DNA of 39,295 nucleotides from Candidatus Gastranaerophilales bacterium (GCA_944323285.1 CALURV010000005.1:1-39295), one strand, 5' to 3'; shown: positions 8,349 through 18,131, counted from the stretch's first letter. The notes: a model not told the origin generated them from the sequence alone. Translations and numbers: made by a program.

Positions 8349-9212
8349 TTATTTAACCATTTGACTCATTACTTCTTCAGCAAAATTATCTTGTCTTTTT
8401 TCAAGACCTTCACCTAAAGTCCAGCGAACAAATGATTTAATTTCAAGTTTACCGTTTAACAAGTCTTGAACTGTTTGATCCGGATTTTTAACAAAAGGTT
8501 GTTCTAATAAACATTTTTGTGCCATTAATTTATTAACACGACCTTCAACAATTTTAGCTCTAATATTTTCAGGTTTTTTAGCTAAATCTTCTTTGCCCAT
8601 TTCTATTCTTGTTTCTTCATCAATAACATCTTGAGGGATTTGATTTCTTGAAACAAATTCAGGTGCAGAAGAAGCTATATGTAAAGCAACATCTTTTAAC
8701 AAAGCTTCATCTTGAGCAGATGCACTTATTAACACACCTATTTTACCGTTATGTACATATGTTGCAAGATTACCTTCCAATACTTCAAATCTTCTAATGC
8801 TTATTTTTTCACCAATTGTTGCAATTTTATCTTTAACAACATCTTCTATTTTCATATTACATATTTTACAAACAGAAGAATTTAGCTCGTCCATATCTTT
8901 AGGTTTTGTTTGAGTTATATGTTTAGCTAAACCGTTAACAAAAGTTTTAAAATCATCATTTTTTGCAACGAAATCTGTTTCACAATTAACCTCAACAATT
9001 GAACCTACACCATTTTCGATATATGTTGCAACTAAACCTTCAGCAGCGATTCTATTTTGTTTCTTTTCAGCAGAAGCGATACCTTTTTGTCTTAAAAATT
9101 CCATTGCTTTTTCCATATCGCCATCACATTGTTCAAGAGCTTTTTTAGAATCCATAAAACCGGCACCGGTTTTTTCTCTAAGTTCTTTAACCATTGCAGC
9201 TGTAACTGTCAT
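8349..9212 (-). CDS. tsf: Elongation factor Ts
   Basis: A 287-residue EF-Ts, the guanine-nucleotide exchange factor that recycles EF-Tu-GDP during translation. The N-terminal UBA-like module is clear (MVKELREKTGAGFMDSKKAL with the TGAGxMDCK-type signature, Ser in place of the usual Cys), followed by VEVNCETDFVAKND (the TDFVA motif that contacts EF-Tu) and the two core subdomains. Length equals the usual bacterial form. It is co-transcribed with rpsB 19 bases upstream, with the RBS AAAGGA before the ATG, and a shared bidirectional terminator follows. Confidence 0.97.
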   Translation of the reverse strand: MTVTAAMVKELREKTGAGFMDSKKALEQCDGDMEKAMEFLRQKGIASAEKKQNRIAAEGLVATYIENGVGSIVEVNCETDFVAKNDDFKTFVNGLAKHITQTKPKDMDELNSSVCKICNMKIEDVVKDKIATIGEKISIRRFEVLEGNLATYVHNGKIGVLISASAQDEALLKDVALHIASSAPEFVSRNQIPQDVIDEETRIEMGKEDLAKKPENIRAKIVEGRVNKLMAQKCLLEQPFVKNPDQTVQDLLNGKLEIKSFVRWTLGEGLEKRQDNFAEEVMSQMVK

Positions 9213-9231
9213 AATTTAATCCTTTCAATGT

Positions 9232-10047
9232 TTATTCTTCAACAGGAACATTTTCTTCAGCAATAACTTCTTCAGTTTCTGCTTCTTTAACTGTTTCTTC
9301 CTGAACACCAGCGTCTTCAGCCTTTATTGCTTGTACTTTAGACATCTGGTTTGCTTTATTTTCTCTTAATTGTTTACCTTCTAAAACAGCATCTGCTAAT
9401 TTAGAACATACTAATTTAATTGATCTTATTGCATCATCATTACCCGGAACAATATAATCAATACCATCAGGGTCAGCATTAGTATCAGCTAAACAAATAA
9501 CAGGTATATTCAATTTATTTGCTTCAGCTATAGCTATAGCTTCTTTCTTCTGATCTATAACGATTAATAAATCAGGCATACCTCTCATTTCTTTAATGCC
9601 GCCTAATGATTTATTTAATTTTGAAAGTTTTCTCATCATCTGAGAAATTTCTTTTTTAGGTAATTTTTCAATTTGACCTGAAGCAGAAAATTCTTCTAAT
9701 TCTCTTAGTTTATTAACTCTGCCTCTAATAGTTTCAAAATTAGTTAACATTCCGCCTAGCCATCTTCTGTTAACATAATAAGCTCCAGCTCTTGTTGCTT
9801 CTTCAGCAACAACATCTATTGCTTGTTTTTTAGTACCAACAAAAACTACATTTTTACCTTTTGCAGCACAATCTCTAACTGCAGCATATGCTTCATCTAA
9901 TTTTTCTGATGTTTTTCTTAAATCTAATACATAAATCCCGTTTCTTGCACCATATATATATGGTTTCATTTTTGGGTTCCATCTTTGTGTTTGGTGACCA
10001 AAATGTACACCTGCGTCTAATAATTCAATCATTGATGCTACCGGCAT
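9232..10047 (-). CDS. rpsB: 30S ribosomal protein S2
   Basis: A 271-residue S2, needed for late 30S assembly and for binding S1. Family signatures are [20 protein letters not shown] near the start (residues about 7-26) and [25 protein letters not shown] near residue 180-205. The C-terminal 40 residues are an acidic extension ([13 protein letters not shown] end), somewhat longer than in E. coli. It is the first gene of rpsB-tsf. A strong RBS (GAAGGAG) precedes the ATG. The 5' leader is structured (10075-10150), which suggests autoregulation by S2 as known for rpsB in other bacteria. Confidence 0.97.
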   Translation of the reverse strand: MPVASMIELLDAGVHFGHQTQRWNPKMKPYIYGARNGIYVLDLRKTSEKLDEAYAAVRDCAAKGKNVVFVGTKKQAIDVVAEEATRAGAYYVNRRWLGGMLTNFETIRGRVNKLRELEEFSASGQIEKLPKKEISQMMRKLSKLNKSLGGIKEMRGMPDLLIVIDQKKEAIAIAEANKLNIPVICLADTNADPDGIDYIVPGNDDAIRSIKLVCSKLADAVLEGKQLRENKANQMSKVQAIKAEDAGVQEETVKEAETEEVIAEENVPVEE

Positions 10048-10074
10048 CTTTTTTCTCCTTCTTTCTTGTAACCT

Positions 10075-10150
10075 GTGAATTGCTTTCCCATCTCAATTGA
10101 GACTAAGTTATTACTGTTTTGCAATCTAACCTATCGTACTCACAATTCAC
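10075..10150 (-). promoter_or_regulatory. Structured 5' leader of rpsB (candidate S2 autoregulatory element)
   Basis: Within the 5' untranslated region, an outer 8-bp stem pairs 10143-10150 with 10075-10082 (GTGAATTG / CAATTCAC in mRNA sense). The enclosed 60 bases contain the perfect 12-bp palindrome TCTCAATTGAGA (10091-10102). The element ends about 28 bases before the start codon. Ribosomal protein leaders of this kind are common; binding of S2 is inferred, not shown. The promoter should lie just upstream, near TATTAT on the minus strand around 10155-10165. Confidence 0.45.
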
Positions 10151-10308
10151 TAAACATAATAATACAAACAAAAAAAAAGTAAAAAGATTTAAATTATATT
10201 TTTATCAAAAAGAATAAATCCGTTACATAAATTAAAAGACAATAGGTTTATATTAAATTTTGAATTATAATTTGTGCATCATAATAAGATTAGGAGATTG
10301 TTGTAAAT

Positions 10309-13300
10309 ATGAAAAAATTTATCAAAATAACCAGTATATGTTTAGGCATTTTAATTGTAATTTTATATCTTTCTTTCCTTTTTATATTGCCTAATGTAAT
10401 TGATTTAAATAAATATAAATCAGAGCTGCAAAAAATAGTAAAAGAACAAACTAATTTAATAATAGATTTTAATAATCCTAAAATTACAACAACTCCACTT
10501 TTATCAGCAGGTATTATGGCTGAAAATATCTCTATAAAATTACCAGATAACTCTGATGTATTAACCGCAGATTCTTTCAAGGGGAGAATTTCGCTGCCAA
10601 GTCTTTTGTTCCTCACAATAAAAGTTTCTACAGCAGAAATTAATAACCCTATTATAAATATTGATATTATAAATGGCAAAGCATTTAAAGCTGTTCAAGC
10701 TTATGAAGAAATTTTAAATAAAAAAGAAGAAAATATTGCATCAAATATACAAGCTGATTCTAATACAATAATTAATCCTTCATTAATAAAAATAATTATA
10801 CCTAAAGTAATAATTAATAACTACATAGCTAAAATTAATGATTTAAAGACTGGAAATTACCTTAAGTTAAAAGGTGATGAACTGATTTTAGGATATAAAA
10901 ATGGAAAAACTGCTTCTATTAAAACTATTGCAGAATTATATATTAATGAAACAAAAAATATTACTGCAAATATTGATATAGACTCTTTTCTACCGCCGCC
11001 TACAGTTTTGGATAAAGAAGATGATAAAGCTCAAAGAGTAGAAATTCCTTTTATCAATCCTGTAGCTATGTATATGGCATATGAACTAAAAACAAATTTT
11101 GATTCCAAAATAAAAATAAGACAAAAAAATAATCAAATAATTTCTAATGGCTATTTAAACGTAGATAATTTTACTTTAAATATTGACGGTATACAATTAC
11201 CGGAAAGCAAATTCCACCTTACAACAAAAGGAACAAAAGCTAATATAGATTCTGATTTATATATTACAGATTCAGAAAAAATAAAACTTTTAGGATTAAT
11301 TAATTATTCCAAAAATCCATTAATTGATATGGAAATTAATTCTAATGAAATTTATATCAATGATGTTATAAGTTTAATTAAAGCAACGCTAAATTCTCTA
11401 CATATAAAAAATGAATTAAATAATATAAAAGGAGAAGGTTTCTTTTCTATTAATTCTAAATTCAAAACTGATTTTAAAAAACTCACATCTGATGGAAATA
11501 TTTTAGTAAAAAATTGTATTATTAAAAATTTAAAAGATAAAACAACTCTGGCTAAAATAAATTCTACAATTTCTCTTGATAACAGCATATTAAAATTTAT
11601 AGATACGTCTGTTGAAATAGCAGAAACCATTTTCAAAATAGATGGAACAATTAATGAAAAATCTATTATGGATATATCTGTATTTATGGAAAAAATGCCG
11701 GTTAAAAAAATATTTAAATTATTTTTACCGGAAGATTTAAATAACACTTATTCTGTTAACTCTGGATATATAAATTTAACAGCAGATATAAAAGGTGAAA
11801 TTAAAAATGCAATTGCAGACCTTATATTATCTATAAATAATTTATCTCTGACTGACAAAATAAATAATATTAATTATGTAAATAATATACTAACTACAAA
11901 ATTTAACAGTAATTTTAAAACCTACACCGGGGAAATTAATAATTCTGACTTAAAAATACTTATAAATAACACTATTGTTGGTTGCGACAAATTCAATTTA
12001 TCAATTGATGAAAAAAATATTGTAATTTCTCCATCTAAACTAAAAATAAATAATTCTACAATAATAGATTTTGAAGGCAATATAAAAAATTACATAAAAA
12101 ATCCTGAATTTTCTTTAAAGGCAAAGGGAAATCTAATATCTAAAGATATAAAAGATTTACTGGGAAAAGATATGGTTATATATATAAAAGAAAAAGGATC
12201 AATACCTCTTAATTTTTCTATTGTAGGTGACAGTAAAAAACAAACATTAGAAACCTCTATAGAGGCAAATAAAGACAACTATTTTACTTTTATTGATATA
12301 GAAAATCTACAAAATCAAAATACAATACTAAAAACAGTTATTGATTTTAAAGGTGACAGATTAAAAATAAAAGATACGGGATTATATATCAAAAGAGAAG
12401 TACAAGACCCTAAAAATCCCGAAAAAACAACTATAGAATATGAAGATATTGTAAATATAGATGGAACTATTACAAAATTAAATACATTTGAACCAAATAT
12501 AAATTTAATAAAAGTAAAAATGCCCAAAGAAATTAATGCATCAATTTGTGCATTTCCACAATCAAAATTAACAACAAAAGGCAACTTATTTATATTTGGA
12601 AATTTAAGTTCTCCAAGGATAAGAGGTGATTTCAATATATGGAATATGTCAATACCTGAATTATTCCTGAATATCAAGAAAGTAGCAGCAAAATTTGAAG
12701 GAAAAGACTTAGATATAAATATAAAAGATATAAATGCAAATGAATCTGACTATAATGTATTAATAAATGCTGATTTAAATCCATCAGAAAACTTTATAAT
12801 AAAAAATTTAAATTTAGTATCTATAAATACTGATGCGGATAAATTAATGAAAATATCAGAAGCTCTTAACAAATATATACCTCAAAATACAAATAATACT
12901 TCAAATACAACATTGAAAACAACAAATAATATCCCTGTAATTATTAGAGACGGAAATATAGATATAAAACAAATAAAAACCGGAAATATTATTTTAACAG
13001 ATACTACCGGAAAAATATCATTAAACAATGATACTGTATATATAGATAATTTATTTACAAATGCCTTTAAAGGAAAAATAAAAGGCAATGTATCAATGAA
13101 TTTGACAACAAGCGAAATCAAAGCAAAATTAAAAGGAAACGGGCTGGATGTAGAAAAAACATTGCTTGATGCTGCTGCAATGAAAGATACACTTACAGGC
13201 ACTATGGATTTTGATACAGATATTTCGCTAAAAGGTTATACTTATGAAGAACAGATGAAATCATTAAAAGGTGTACTCTCTTTTGTTATGAAGGATGGAC

Positions 13301-14172
13301 AGCTTGGACCTTTTGGCAAATTAGAAAATTTCATAATGGCAGAAAATATAAGAGAATCAGCATTCTTCCAATCTGCAATAGGGTCAGTTATAAATTCTTT
13401 ATTATCCTTTAACACAAGTCATTATAATACTTTGAAGGGTGATTTATCTTTTGAAAATGGAGTTACATTAATAAATCCTATTACATCGAGCGGAGATATA
13501 ATGGGAATGTACATATTTGGAGATTACAATCTTATTAAAAATGAAGTTGATGTAAAAGTAAGAGGAAGATTAGGCTCACAAGTATCAGATTCTCTTGGTC
13601 CATTAGCAATATTAAATCCTGTAAATTTAGTAAAAGCTACTCCTGGAATGAGTTTAGTTTTAGGGAAAATATTCTTCTTATTCTGCGAAACAGTAACTCC
13701 TGAAGAATTAGATTTAATACCATTATTAGGAAAAGAAATAACAGATAATAACACAACAAAATTCCAAGTTATAGTAAGAGGAGATGCTGCAAAACCGCTT
13801 TCATTAGTAAAATCATTTAAATGGCTGGCTTTAGAATCTGAAATTAATGCTGCTCAAGAATTTTTAAATACTATCCCTAAGAATACAAAACCTATAAATA
13901 TTGAAGGTTTTGAATCAATAAATACTGAAAATATAAAGAATAATATAGAAGAAAAAACAAAAAATAAAATACAAGAAACCGCTTCAAATATAATTACAGA
14001 AGAAACAAAAACTCAAATTGAAGAAACAAAAAGAACTGTTGACAAATTAAAAAATCTTTTTGGGAGTAAAGAAAATATAAAGAATACACTAAAAGAACAA
14101 GTAGAGCAAACAAAACAAAACACAATAAAACAACTAAATACAAAGGAGAAAACTAATACTACAGAAAATTAA
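10309..14172 (+). CDS. Large AsmA-like envelope protein
   Basis: A 1287-residue protein with a single N-terminal membrane anchor (residues about 5-28), then an AsmA-like start (KYKSELQKIVKEQT ... ITTTPLLSAGI) and a very long run of repeated beta-strand segments. Near the C-terminus is the AsmA-like conserved region (about residues 900-1130), including GTMDFDTDISLKG and MKDGQLGPFGKLENF. The last roughly 100 residues are a Lys/Glu/Thr-rich helical tail. AsmA/TamB/YhdP proteins form periplasm-spanning hydrophobic grooves that move phospholipids between the two membranes, so this supports a diderm cell. AGGAG 11 bases upstream supports the ATG. The gene stands alone, and its stop codon is inside the terminator stem. 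Confidence 0.82.
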   Translation: MKKFIKITSICLGILIVILYLSFLFILPNVIDLNKYKSELQKIVKEQTNLIIDFNNPKITTTPLLSAGIMAENISIKLPDNSDVLTADSFKGRISLPSLLFLTIKVSTAEINNPIINIDIINGKAFKAVQAYEEILNKKEENIASNIQADSNTIINPSLIKIIIPKVIINNYIAKINDLKTGNYLKLKGDELILGYKNGKTASIKTIAELYINETKNITANIDIDSFLPPPTVLDKEDDKAQRVEIPFINPVAMYMAYELKTNFDSKIKIRQKNNQIISNGYLNVDNFTLNIDGIQLPESKFHLTTKGTKANIDSDLYITDSEKIKLLGLINYSKNPLIDMEINSNEIYINDVISLIKATLNSLHIKNELNNIKGEGFFSINSKFKTDFKKLTSDGNILVKNCIIKNLKDKTTLAKINSTISLDNSILKFIDTSVEIAETIFKIDGTINEKSIMDISVFMEKMPVKKIFKLFLPEDLNNTYSVNSGYINLTADIKGEIKNAIADLILSINNLSLTDKINNINYVNNILTTKFNSNFKTYTGEINNSDLKILINNTIVGCDKFNLSIDEKNIVISPSKLKINNSTIIDFEGNIKNYIKNPEFSLKAKGNLISKDIKDLLGKDMVIYIKEKGSIPLNFSIVGDSKKQTLETSIEANKDNYFTFIDIENLQNQNTILKTVIDFKGDRLKIKDTGLYIKREVQDPKNPEKTTIEYEDIVNIDGTITKLNTFEPNINLIKVKMPKEINASICAFPQSKLTTKGNLFIFGNLSSPRIRGDFNIWNMSIPELFLNIKKVAAKFEGKDLDINIKDINANESDYNVLINADLNPSENFIIKNLNLVSINTDADKLMKISEALNKYIPQNTNNTSNTTLKTTNNIPVIIRDGNIDIKQIKTGNIILTDTTGKISLNNDTVYIDNLFTNAFKGKIKGNVSMNLTTSEIKAKLKGNGLDVEKTLLDAAAMKDTLTGTMDFDTDISLKGYTYEEQMKSLKGVLSFVMKDGQLGPFGKLENFIMAENIRESAFFQSAIGSVINSLLSFNTSHYNTLKGDLSFENGVTLINPITSSGDIMGMYIFGDYNLIKNEVDVKVRGRLGSQVSDSLGPLAILNPVNLVKATPGMSLVLGKIFFLFCETVTPEELDLIPLLGKEITDNNTTKFQVIVRGDAAKPLSLVKSFKWLALESEINAAQEFLNTIPKNTKPINIEGFESINTENIKNNIEEKTKNKIQETASNIITEETKTQIEETKRTVDKLKNLFGSKENIKNTLKEQVEQTKQNTIKQLNTKEKTNTTEN

Positions 14173-14197
14173 AAAACCCATTTCTGGGTTTTTTTTT
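14171..14197 (+). terminator. Terminator of the AsmA-like gene
   Basis: Stem AAAAAACCCA / TGGGTTTTTT with a TTTC loop and a T9 run. It begins at the stop codon itself. The last bases of its T-tract overlap the -35 box of the next promoter, so the two units are packed tightly. Confidence 0.9.
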
Positions 14198-14223
14198 GAC
14201 TAGTAAAATAAAAATGATATACT
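14196..14223 (+). promoter_or_regulatory. Promoter of the nfeD-stomatin operon
   Basis: TTGACT (14196-14201), a 16-base spacer, and TATACT (14218-14223). The implied start site lies about 20 bases before the ATG at 14249, with AAAGGGG in between as the ribosome binding site. Confidence 0.6.
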
Positions 14224-14248
14224 AAATAAATAAATCGAAAGGGGAAAT

Positions 14249-14677
14249 ATGGAAATTTGGATGTTATTTTTAATTATATCTATAGTAGCAGTTATAGTTG
14301 AAATTTTTATACCGACAATGTTTTGTATTAATTTTGCATTTGCAGGTATATTAACAGCGTTAATATCAATATTTTGGGGAAACTTACAATCATTACTTAT
14401 AATATTTGTTGTTTTATCACTTCTCTCAATAATATTAATAAAACCTATTTTGGTAAAATTAGTAAAAAAACAGTCGCATGCTGATTTTGATACCCAATAC
14501 ATAGGTAAAATAGTAAAAAGTATTGAACCAATTACAAATAATAGCGGAGCTGTTACAATATATGATGAGAGATGGGAAGCGAGACTCTCTCAAGAAGAAG
14601 CAGAAAATATTCCAGAAGGCGAAGATGTAAAAATTATAAGAAATGACAGTCTAATTTTATATGTAGAAAAAGTATAA
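14249..14677 (+). CDS. nfeD: NfeD-like membrane protein (short form)
   Basis: A 142-residue protein with hydrophobic helices (about 5-25, 28-46, 50-70) followed by an OB-fold-like soluble domain (about 80-142: GKIVKSIEPITNNSGAV ... RWEARL). This is the NfeD1b layout without the serine-protease half. NfeD proteins pair with stomatin/SPFH partners, and the next gene 10 bases downstream encodes exactly that. The OB domain probably binds the stomatin partner at the membrane. Confidence 0.88.
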   Translation: MEIWMLFLIISIVAVIVEIFIPTMFCINFAFAGILTALISIFWGNLQSLLIIFVVLSLLSIILIKPILVKLVKKQSHADFDTQYIGKIVKSIEPITNNSGAVTIYDERWEARLSQEEAENIPEGEDVKIIRNDSLILYVEKV

Positions 14678-14687
14678 GGAGAATAAA

Positions 14688-15659
14688 ATGCCAATATTTA
14701 TATTAATATTATTAGTTGCAGCAATAATATATGTACTAAAAGGAATAATAATAGTACAACAGCAAGAAGCTGTAATAGTACAAAGATTTGGGCAATATGA
14801 TAAAACTTTAACACCTGGTCTGCATTGGATAATACCATTTATTGAATCACCAAGACCAATGCTAAAAATAGACAAACAAAAAACAATGGATGGACGCACA
14901 TATTCTATATTAAATTATTCTCCAAGAATTGATTTAAGAGAAACAGTATATGATTTTCCGCGCCAAAATGTAATTACAAAAGATAACGTAACAATAAGTA
15001 TAAATGCATTATTATATTTTCAAATAATAGATGCAAAGAAAGCTATATATTCAATTGAAAATTTGCCGGAAGCAATAGAAAAACTTACTCAAACAAATTT
15101 AAGGAATCTTGTCGGGCAATTGGCATTAGATGAAACACTTGTTTCAAGAGATATAATCAATGATAAATTAAGAGAAATATTAGATAAAGCAACAGATAAA
15201 TGGGGTGTAAAAGTAAACAGAGTAGAATTACAAGATATAGTGCCTCCTGCATCAATCCAACAAGCAATGGAAAAAGAAAAGAAAGCAGAACAAGATAGAC
15301 GTGCAACCATATTAGAAGCAGAAGGTATAAAAAAATCTGCAATATTAACAGCAGAAGGTGAAAAACTTGCTGCTATAAATAAGGCAGAAGGCGAAAAACA
15401 AGCTGAAATATTAAGAGCAGAAGGTATAGCACAAGCTCGTATTATTGAAGCAAATGCCGAAAAGGAAGCAATTGAACGTATTATATCTGCTTTAGCTGAT
15501 AAAGGAAAACCTGACCAATATTTAATCGCAATGAAATATCTTGAAACATTAACCAATATAACCAGCGGAGAAAATAATAAGGTTGTATATATGCCTTATG
15601 AAGCAACAGGAATATTAAGTTCTGTTGACGGAATAAAACAAATGTTTGATAAGAAATAA
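14688..15659 (+). CDS. SPFH/band 7 (stomatin-like, QmcA-type) membrane protein
   Basis: A 323-residue protein with an N-terminal membrane helix (about 2-20), the band 7/SPFH domain (about 21-180, starting QQQEAVIVQRFGQYDKTLTPG and including the stomatin segment VKVNRVELQDIVPP), and a long Ala/Glu-rich coiled coil (about 185-260, repeated AEGEK/AEGI units). This order and length match slipin/QmcA-type stomatins that oligomerise into membrane microdomain scaffolds. It is in an operon with nfeD (10-base gap, AAGGAG RBS), the classic partner arrangement. Confidence 0.92.
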   Translation: MPIFILILLVAAIIYVLKGIIIVQQQEAVIVQRFGQYDKTLTPGLHWIIPFIESPRPMLKIDKQKTMDGRTYSILNYSPRIDLRETVYDFPRQNVITKDNVTISINALLYFQIIDAKKAIYSIENLPEAIEKLTQTNLRNLVGQLALDETLVSRDIINDKLREILDKATDKWGVKVNRVELQDIVPPASIQQAMEKEKKAEQDRRATILEAEGIKKSAILTAEGEKLAAINKAEGEKQAEILRAEGIAQARIIEANAEKEAIERIISALADKGKPDQYLIAMKYLETLTNITSGENNKVVYMPYEATGILSSVDGIKQMFDKK

Positions 15660-15680
15660 TATAATAATTATTATAATAAA

Positions 15681-15710
15681 AAAGGAGCAATTAATATTTG
15701 CTCCTTTCTT
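15681..15710 (+). terminator. Terminator of nfeD-stomatin operon
   Basis: 10-bp stem AAAGGAGCAA / TTGCTCCTTT with a TTAATAT loop. The T-tract is short and interrupted (CTTATTT), so termination may be partial; the HAD gene starts 25 bases later. Confidence 0.7.
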
Positions 15711-15734
15711 ATTTAAAAATTAGAAGAGGTAATT

Positions 15735-16406
15735 GTGAAGGGAATTATTTTTGACTTTAACGGAACATTATTTTTTGACTCACATATGCATTATGAAGCC
15801 TGGAGAATATATTCAAAGAAATTAAGAGGTTATTCTTTTAGCGACGATGAAATGAGAAAATATATGTTTGGAAGAACGAATGCAGATATTATTAAATATG
15901 CAATGGGTAAAAAACCTGATAAAGAGCTAGTAGAAAAACTTTCAAAAGAAAAAGAAGAAACATACCGGCAAATGTGTAAGAAAGATAAAGATAATTTTAA
16001 ACTTGCACCCGGCGCCGAGGATTTTCTTAATTTTTTAAAAGAAAAAAATATACCAAGAACAATTGCAACAATGTCTGAGTGGGACAATGTTGAATTTTAT
16101 ATTAAAGAATTTAATTTAGAAAAATGGTTTGATATTGATAAAATAGTATATTCAAATGGAAAAATACCGGGCAAACCAGCCCCAGATATATACAAAATAG
16201 CAGCTAAAAATATTAATATTAAACCTAAAGATTGCATAGTTATAGAAGATGCAATCTCCGGAATTAATGCAGCTTATAATGCAGGAATTGGAATGATTAT
16301 TGCCATAGCCTCAATTGAAAGCATAAAACTATACGAATCTATTCCTTATGTTAATAAAATAATAAAAAATTACAATGAAATTAACAAAGAATTCTTATAT
16401 TATTAA
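15735..16406 (+). CDS. HAD-superfamily hydrolase, beta-phosphoglucomutase-like
   Basis: A 223-residue protein starting at GTG (AGAGG seven bases upstream). Motif I is FDFNGT: nucleophile Asp7, but the usual second Asp of DxDGT is Asn9. A helical C1 cap follows (about 16-85). Motif II is ATMSEW (Thr-Met-Ser), motif III is the Lys in PGKPAPDIY, and motif IV is VIEDAISGI. The layout is that of the beta-phosphoglucomutase/phosphatase subgroup. DFNGT variants occur in Firmicute relatives, so this is a lineage feature rather than a defect, though acid/base chemistry at position 9 should differ. Substrate unknown. Confidence 0.85.
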   Translation: MKGIIFDFNGTLFFDSHMHYEAWRIYSKKLRGYSFSDDEMRKYMFGRTNADIIKYAMGKKPDKELVEKLSKEKEETYRQMCKKDKDNFKLAPGAEDFLNFLKEKNIPRTIATMSEWDNVEFYIKEFNLEKWFDIDKIVYSNGKIPGKPAPDIYKIAAKNINIKPKDCIVIEDAISGINAAYNAGIGMIIAIASIESIKLYESIPYVNKIIKNYNEINKEFLYY

Positions 16407-16418
16407 GAAATGTAAACG

Positions 16419-16446
16419 GCTAAAATTCAATGATTTTAAGCTTTTT
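16419..16446 (+). terminator. Weak terminator after the HAD gene
   Basis: GCTAAAAT / ATTTTAAGC stem with one bulged base, a six-base loop, and TTTTT directly after. AT-rich and of modest stability. Confidence 0.5.
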
Positions 16447-16485
16447 ATATTTTGTATTTAAAAAGTATATACTTCTCAAGCAATT

Positions 16486-16513
16486 TTTACTGAAAAAAAA
16501 ACTTAATTAAAAT
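16486..16513 (+). promoter_or_regulatory. Promoter of the EF-hand protein gene
   Basis: TTTACT (16486-16491), 16-base spacer, TAAAAT (16508-16513). A CGAGGAG ribosome binding site precedes the ATG at 16542. The short leader and consensus RBS suggest a well-expressed gene. Confidence 0.45.
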
Positions 16514-16541
16514 AAGAGTAAAAAAATACGAGGAGATTATT

Positions 16542-18131
16542 ATGACAACTATAGGATCATCAGAATTATATCCATGGAATTATGGAATAACCACCCCAGG
16601 ATCTGGAACAGTTCAAACACAATATACAACAGAAGATCCAAATGCGCCTGGAGTTTTTCAAGCAGAAGGATTATCAAAGGGGGTTCTCATTGCAGAAGAT
16701 GCAATAAAATCGGGAGCAATGATAACAGGTGAACTGGCACTTGAAGCAGCAGAAGAAGGATATCTAGATGCAGTAGATGCATTATCAGGAACAAATGGTA
16801 CAACAGCAACAGGTGCAACTTCTGAAGAAATTCAAGAAGAAATAGATAGATTAGAAGAAGAAAAAGCTAAGAATATAGAAGAAATGGAAAAAATAGAAGA
16901 CCATATTCAAGACTTAGTTGATTCAGCAAAAGAAAATATAGCAAAAGCAGCAGCACTACAAGAAGAAGCTGTAAAAGAACACCAAGAAGAAGTAGATAAA
17001 GCATTAGAAGAACAATTAAATGCATACATCGAAGCCAATAAAGAAGGCGGCGAAGGTATGACAAGAGATGAACTTCAAGCAAATATTAAAGGTGCTTTAC
17101 CTGGTATTCCAGAAGTTGGCGACGCTGTAGCTGCATTAGCAGCCGCAAGTAAAGAAGTTAGCGAAATAGATACTTGCTTAGGCGAATTAAATAAATTAAT
17201 AGCAGATACAAAGTTAATTGATGATGAAATAAAAATAAAAGAAGGCGAATATGAAGCTGCAGTTGAAGCTGAAACTTGCCCACCACCTCAAACAAACTGC
17301 GAACCACAAGGGTTCCAAGATTCAGAAGGTAACCAATATGACTTCTTTATAGATAAAGATGGAAATAGCGACTTATCAAATGAAACTGAATTCCTAGGCT
17401 ATGAAGGCGGAAAAGAAGGACAAGCACAAGCTTGGGCAGAAATGACCGAATTAGATACCAACCTAGATGGTATAGTTGATGCACAAGAATTATCAGCTGG
17501 CGGAGTTATGGTATACAAAACAGATGCTAACGGTAATCAACAAGCAATGACAATAGAAGAAGCTTTCGGTGAAGATTCAGATTTAGCAATAAGCACAACT
17601 CAACACGATGAAGCTAAAGAAGGTGTTGGACCAAATAACTTCAATACTGGTGTCGGAAGTGAAAACAATGAACTTTGGGGTACATTTGATGTAACTCTTA
17701 ACGGAGAAACTTTAGATGGATATCAAACAAATGATGACTTAGATTGGTTAAAAAATAACTACAACTTCACAGATTATGCGAACGAAGCAACCTTAACAGA
17801 AAATACAGATCCATCAAGTCTAGAATACTCAGAAGAATTACAACCACACGTTAACTTCTACAATGAATATACAGAAATATCAGAACAATTAAAAGCAGAT
17901 ATTCAAGCAGGTTATGAAAATATTGGTTTATCACAAGAACAAATGGACGGTATTAACGACATAGCAAAAAGAGAAGCTGATGAAGATGCAAAAAACTTCT
18001 TCGCATCACTTAACCTCAATGAAGATGATATGACTGAAGAAAAAGTAACAGAAGGAACTGAAGTAGATCCTGAAAATCCTGAAGAAAAAGATGAAGAGGA
18101 ATTACTTATAGAAGAACAATTAGCTGCATAA
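16542..18131 (+). CDS. Acidic coiled-coil/EF-hand protein of unknown function
   Basis: A 529-residue, strongly acidic protein. There is no Sec signal or membrane segment. Order: a Ser/Thr/Gly-rich N-terminus (1-40), an Ala-rich helix (41-82), coiled coils (about 95-165 and 200-240), a short Cys pair (Cys246, Cys253 in a Pro-rich turn), then a paired EF-hand-like unit. Its second loop is canonical (Asp305-Thr-Asn-Leu-Asp309-Gly-Ile-Val-Asp-Ala-Gln-Glu316); the first (Asp271 to about Glu283, DKDGNSDLSNETE) is degenerate. A Gly/Asn-rich globular stretch (360-410), helices, and a very acidic tail (495-527) follow. Codon use is richer in GC than the surroundings, as for highly expressed genes. Calcium binding is inferred from the loop. 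Export by a non-Sec route is possible but unproven. Confidence 0.75.
   Translation: MTTIGSSELYPWNYGITTPGSGTVQTQYTTEDPNAPGVFQAEGLSKGVLIAEDAIKSGAMITGELALEAAEEGYLDAVDALSGTNGTTATGATSEEIQEEIDRLEEEKAKNIEEMEKIEDHIQDLVDSAKENIAKAAALQEEAVKEHQEEVDKALEEQLNAYIEANKEGGEGMTRDELQANIKGALPGIPEVGDAVAALAAASKEVSEIDTCLGELNKLIADTKLIDDEIKIKEGEYEAAVEAETCPPPQTNCEPQGFQDSEGNQYDFFIDKDGNSDLSNETEFLGYEGGKEGQAQAWAEMTELDTNLDGIVDAQELSAGGVMVYKTDANGNQQAMTIEEAFGEDSDLAISTTQHDEAKEGVGPNNFNTGVGSENNELWGTFDVTLNGETLDGYQTNDDLDWLKNNYNFTDYANEATLTENTDPSSLEYSEELQPHVNFYNEYTEISEQLKADIQAGYENIGLSQEQMDGINDIAKREADEDAKNFFASLNLNEDDMTEEKVTEGTEVDPENPEEKDEEELLIEEQLAA

Noticed and set aside
15089-15556. 155-residue minus-strand ORF opposite the stomatin gene
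   Set aside because: Antisense shadow of the Ala/Glu-rich coiled coil (gives Ala/Ser/Phe-rich repeats); no RBS or family.
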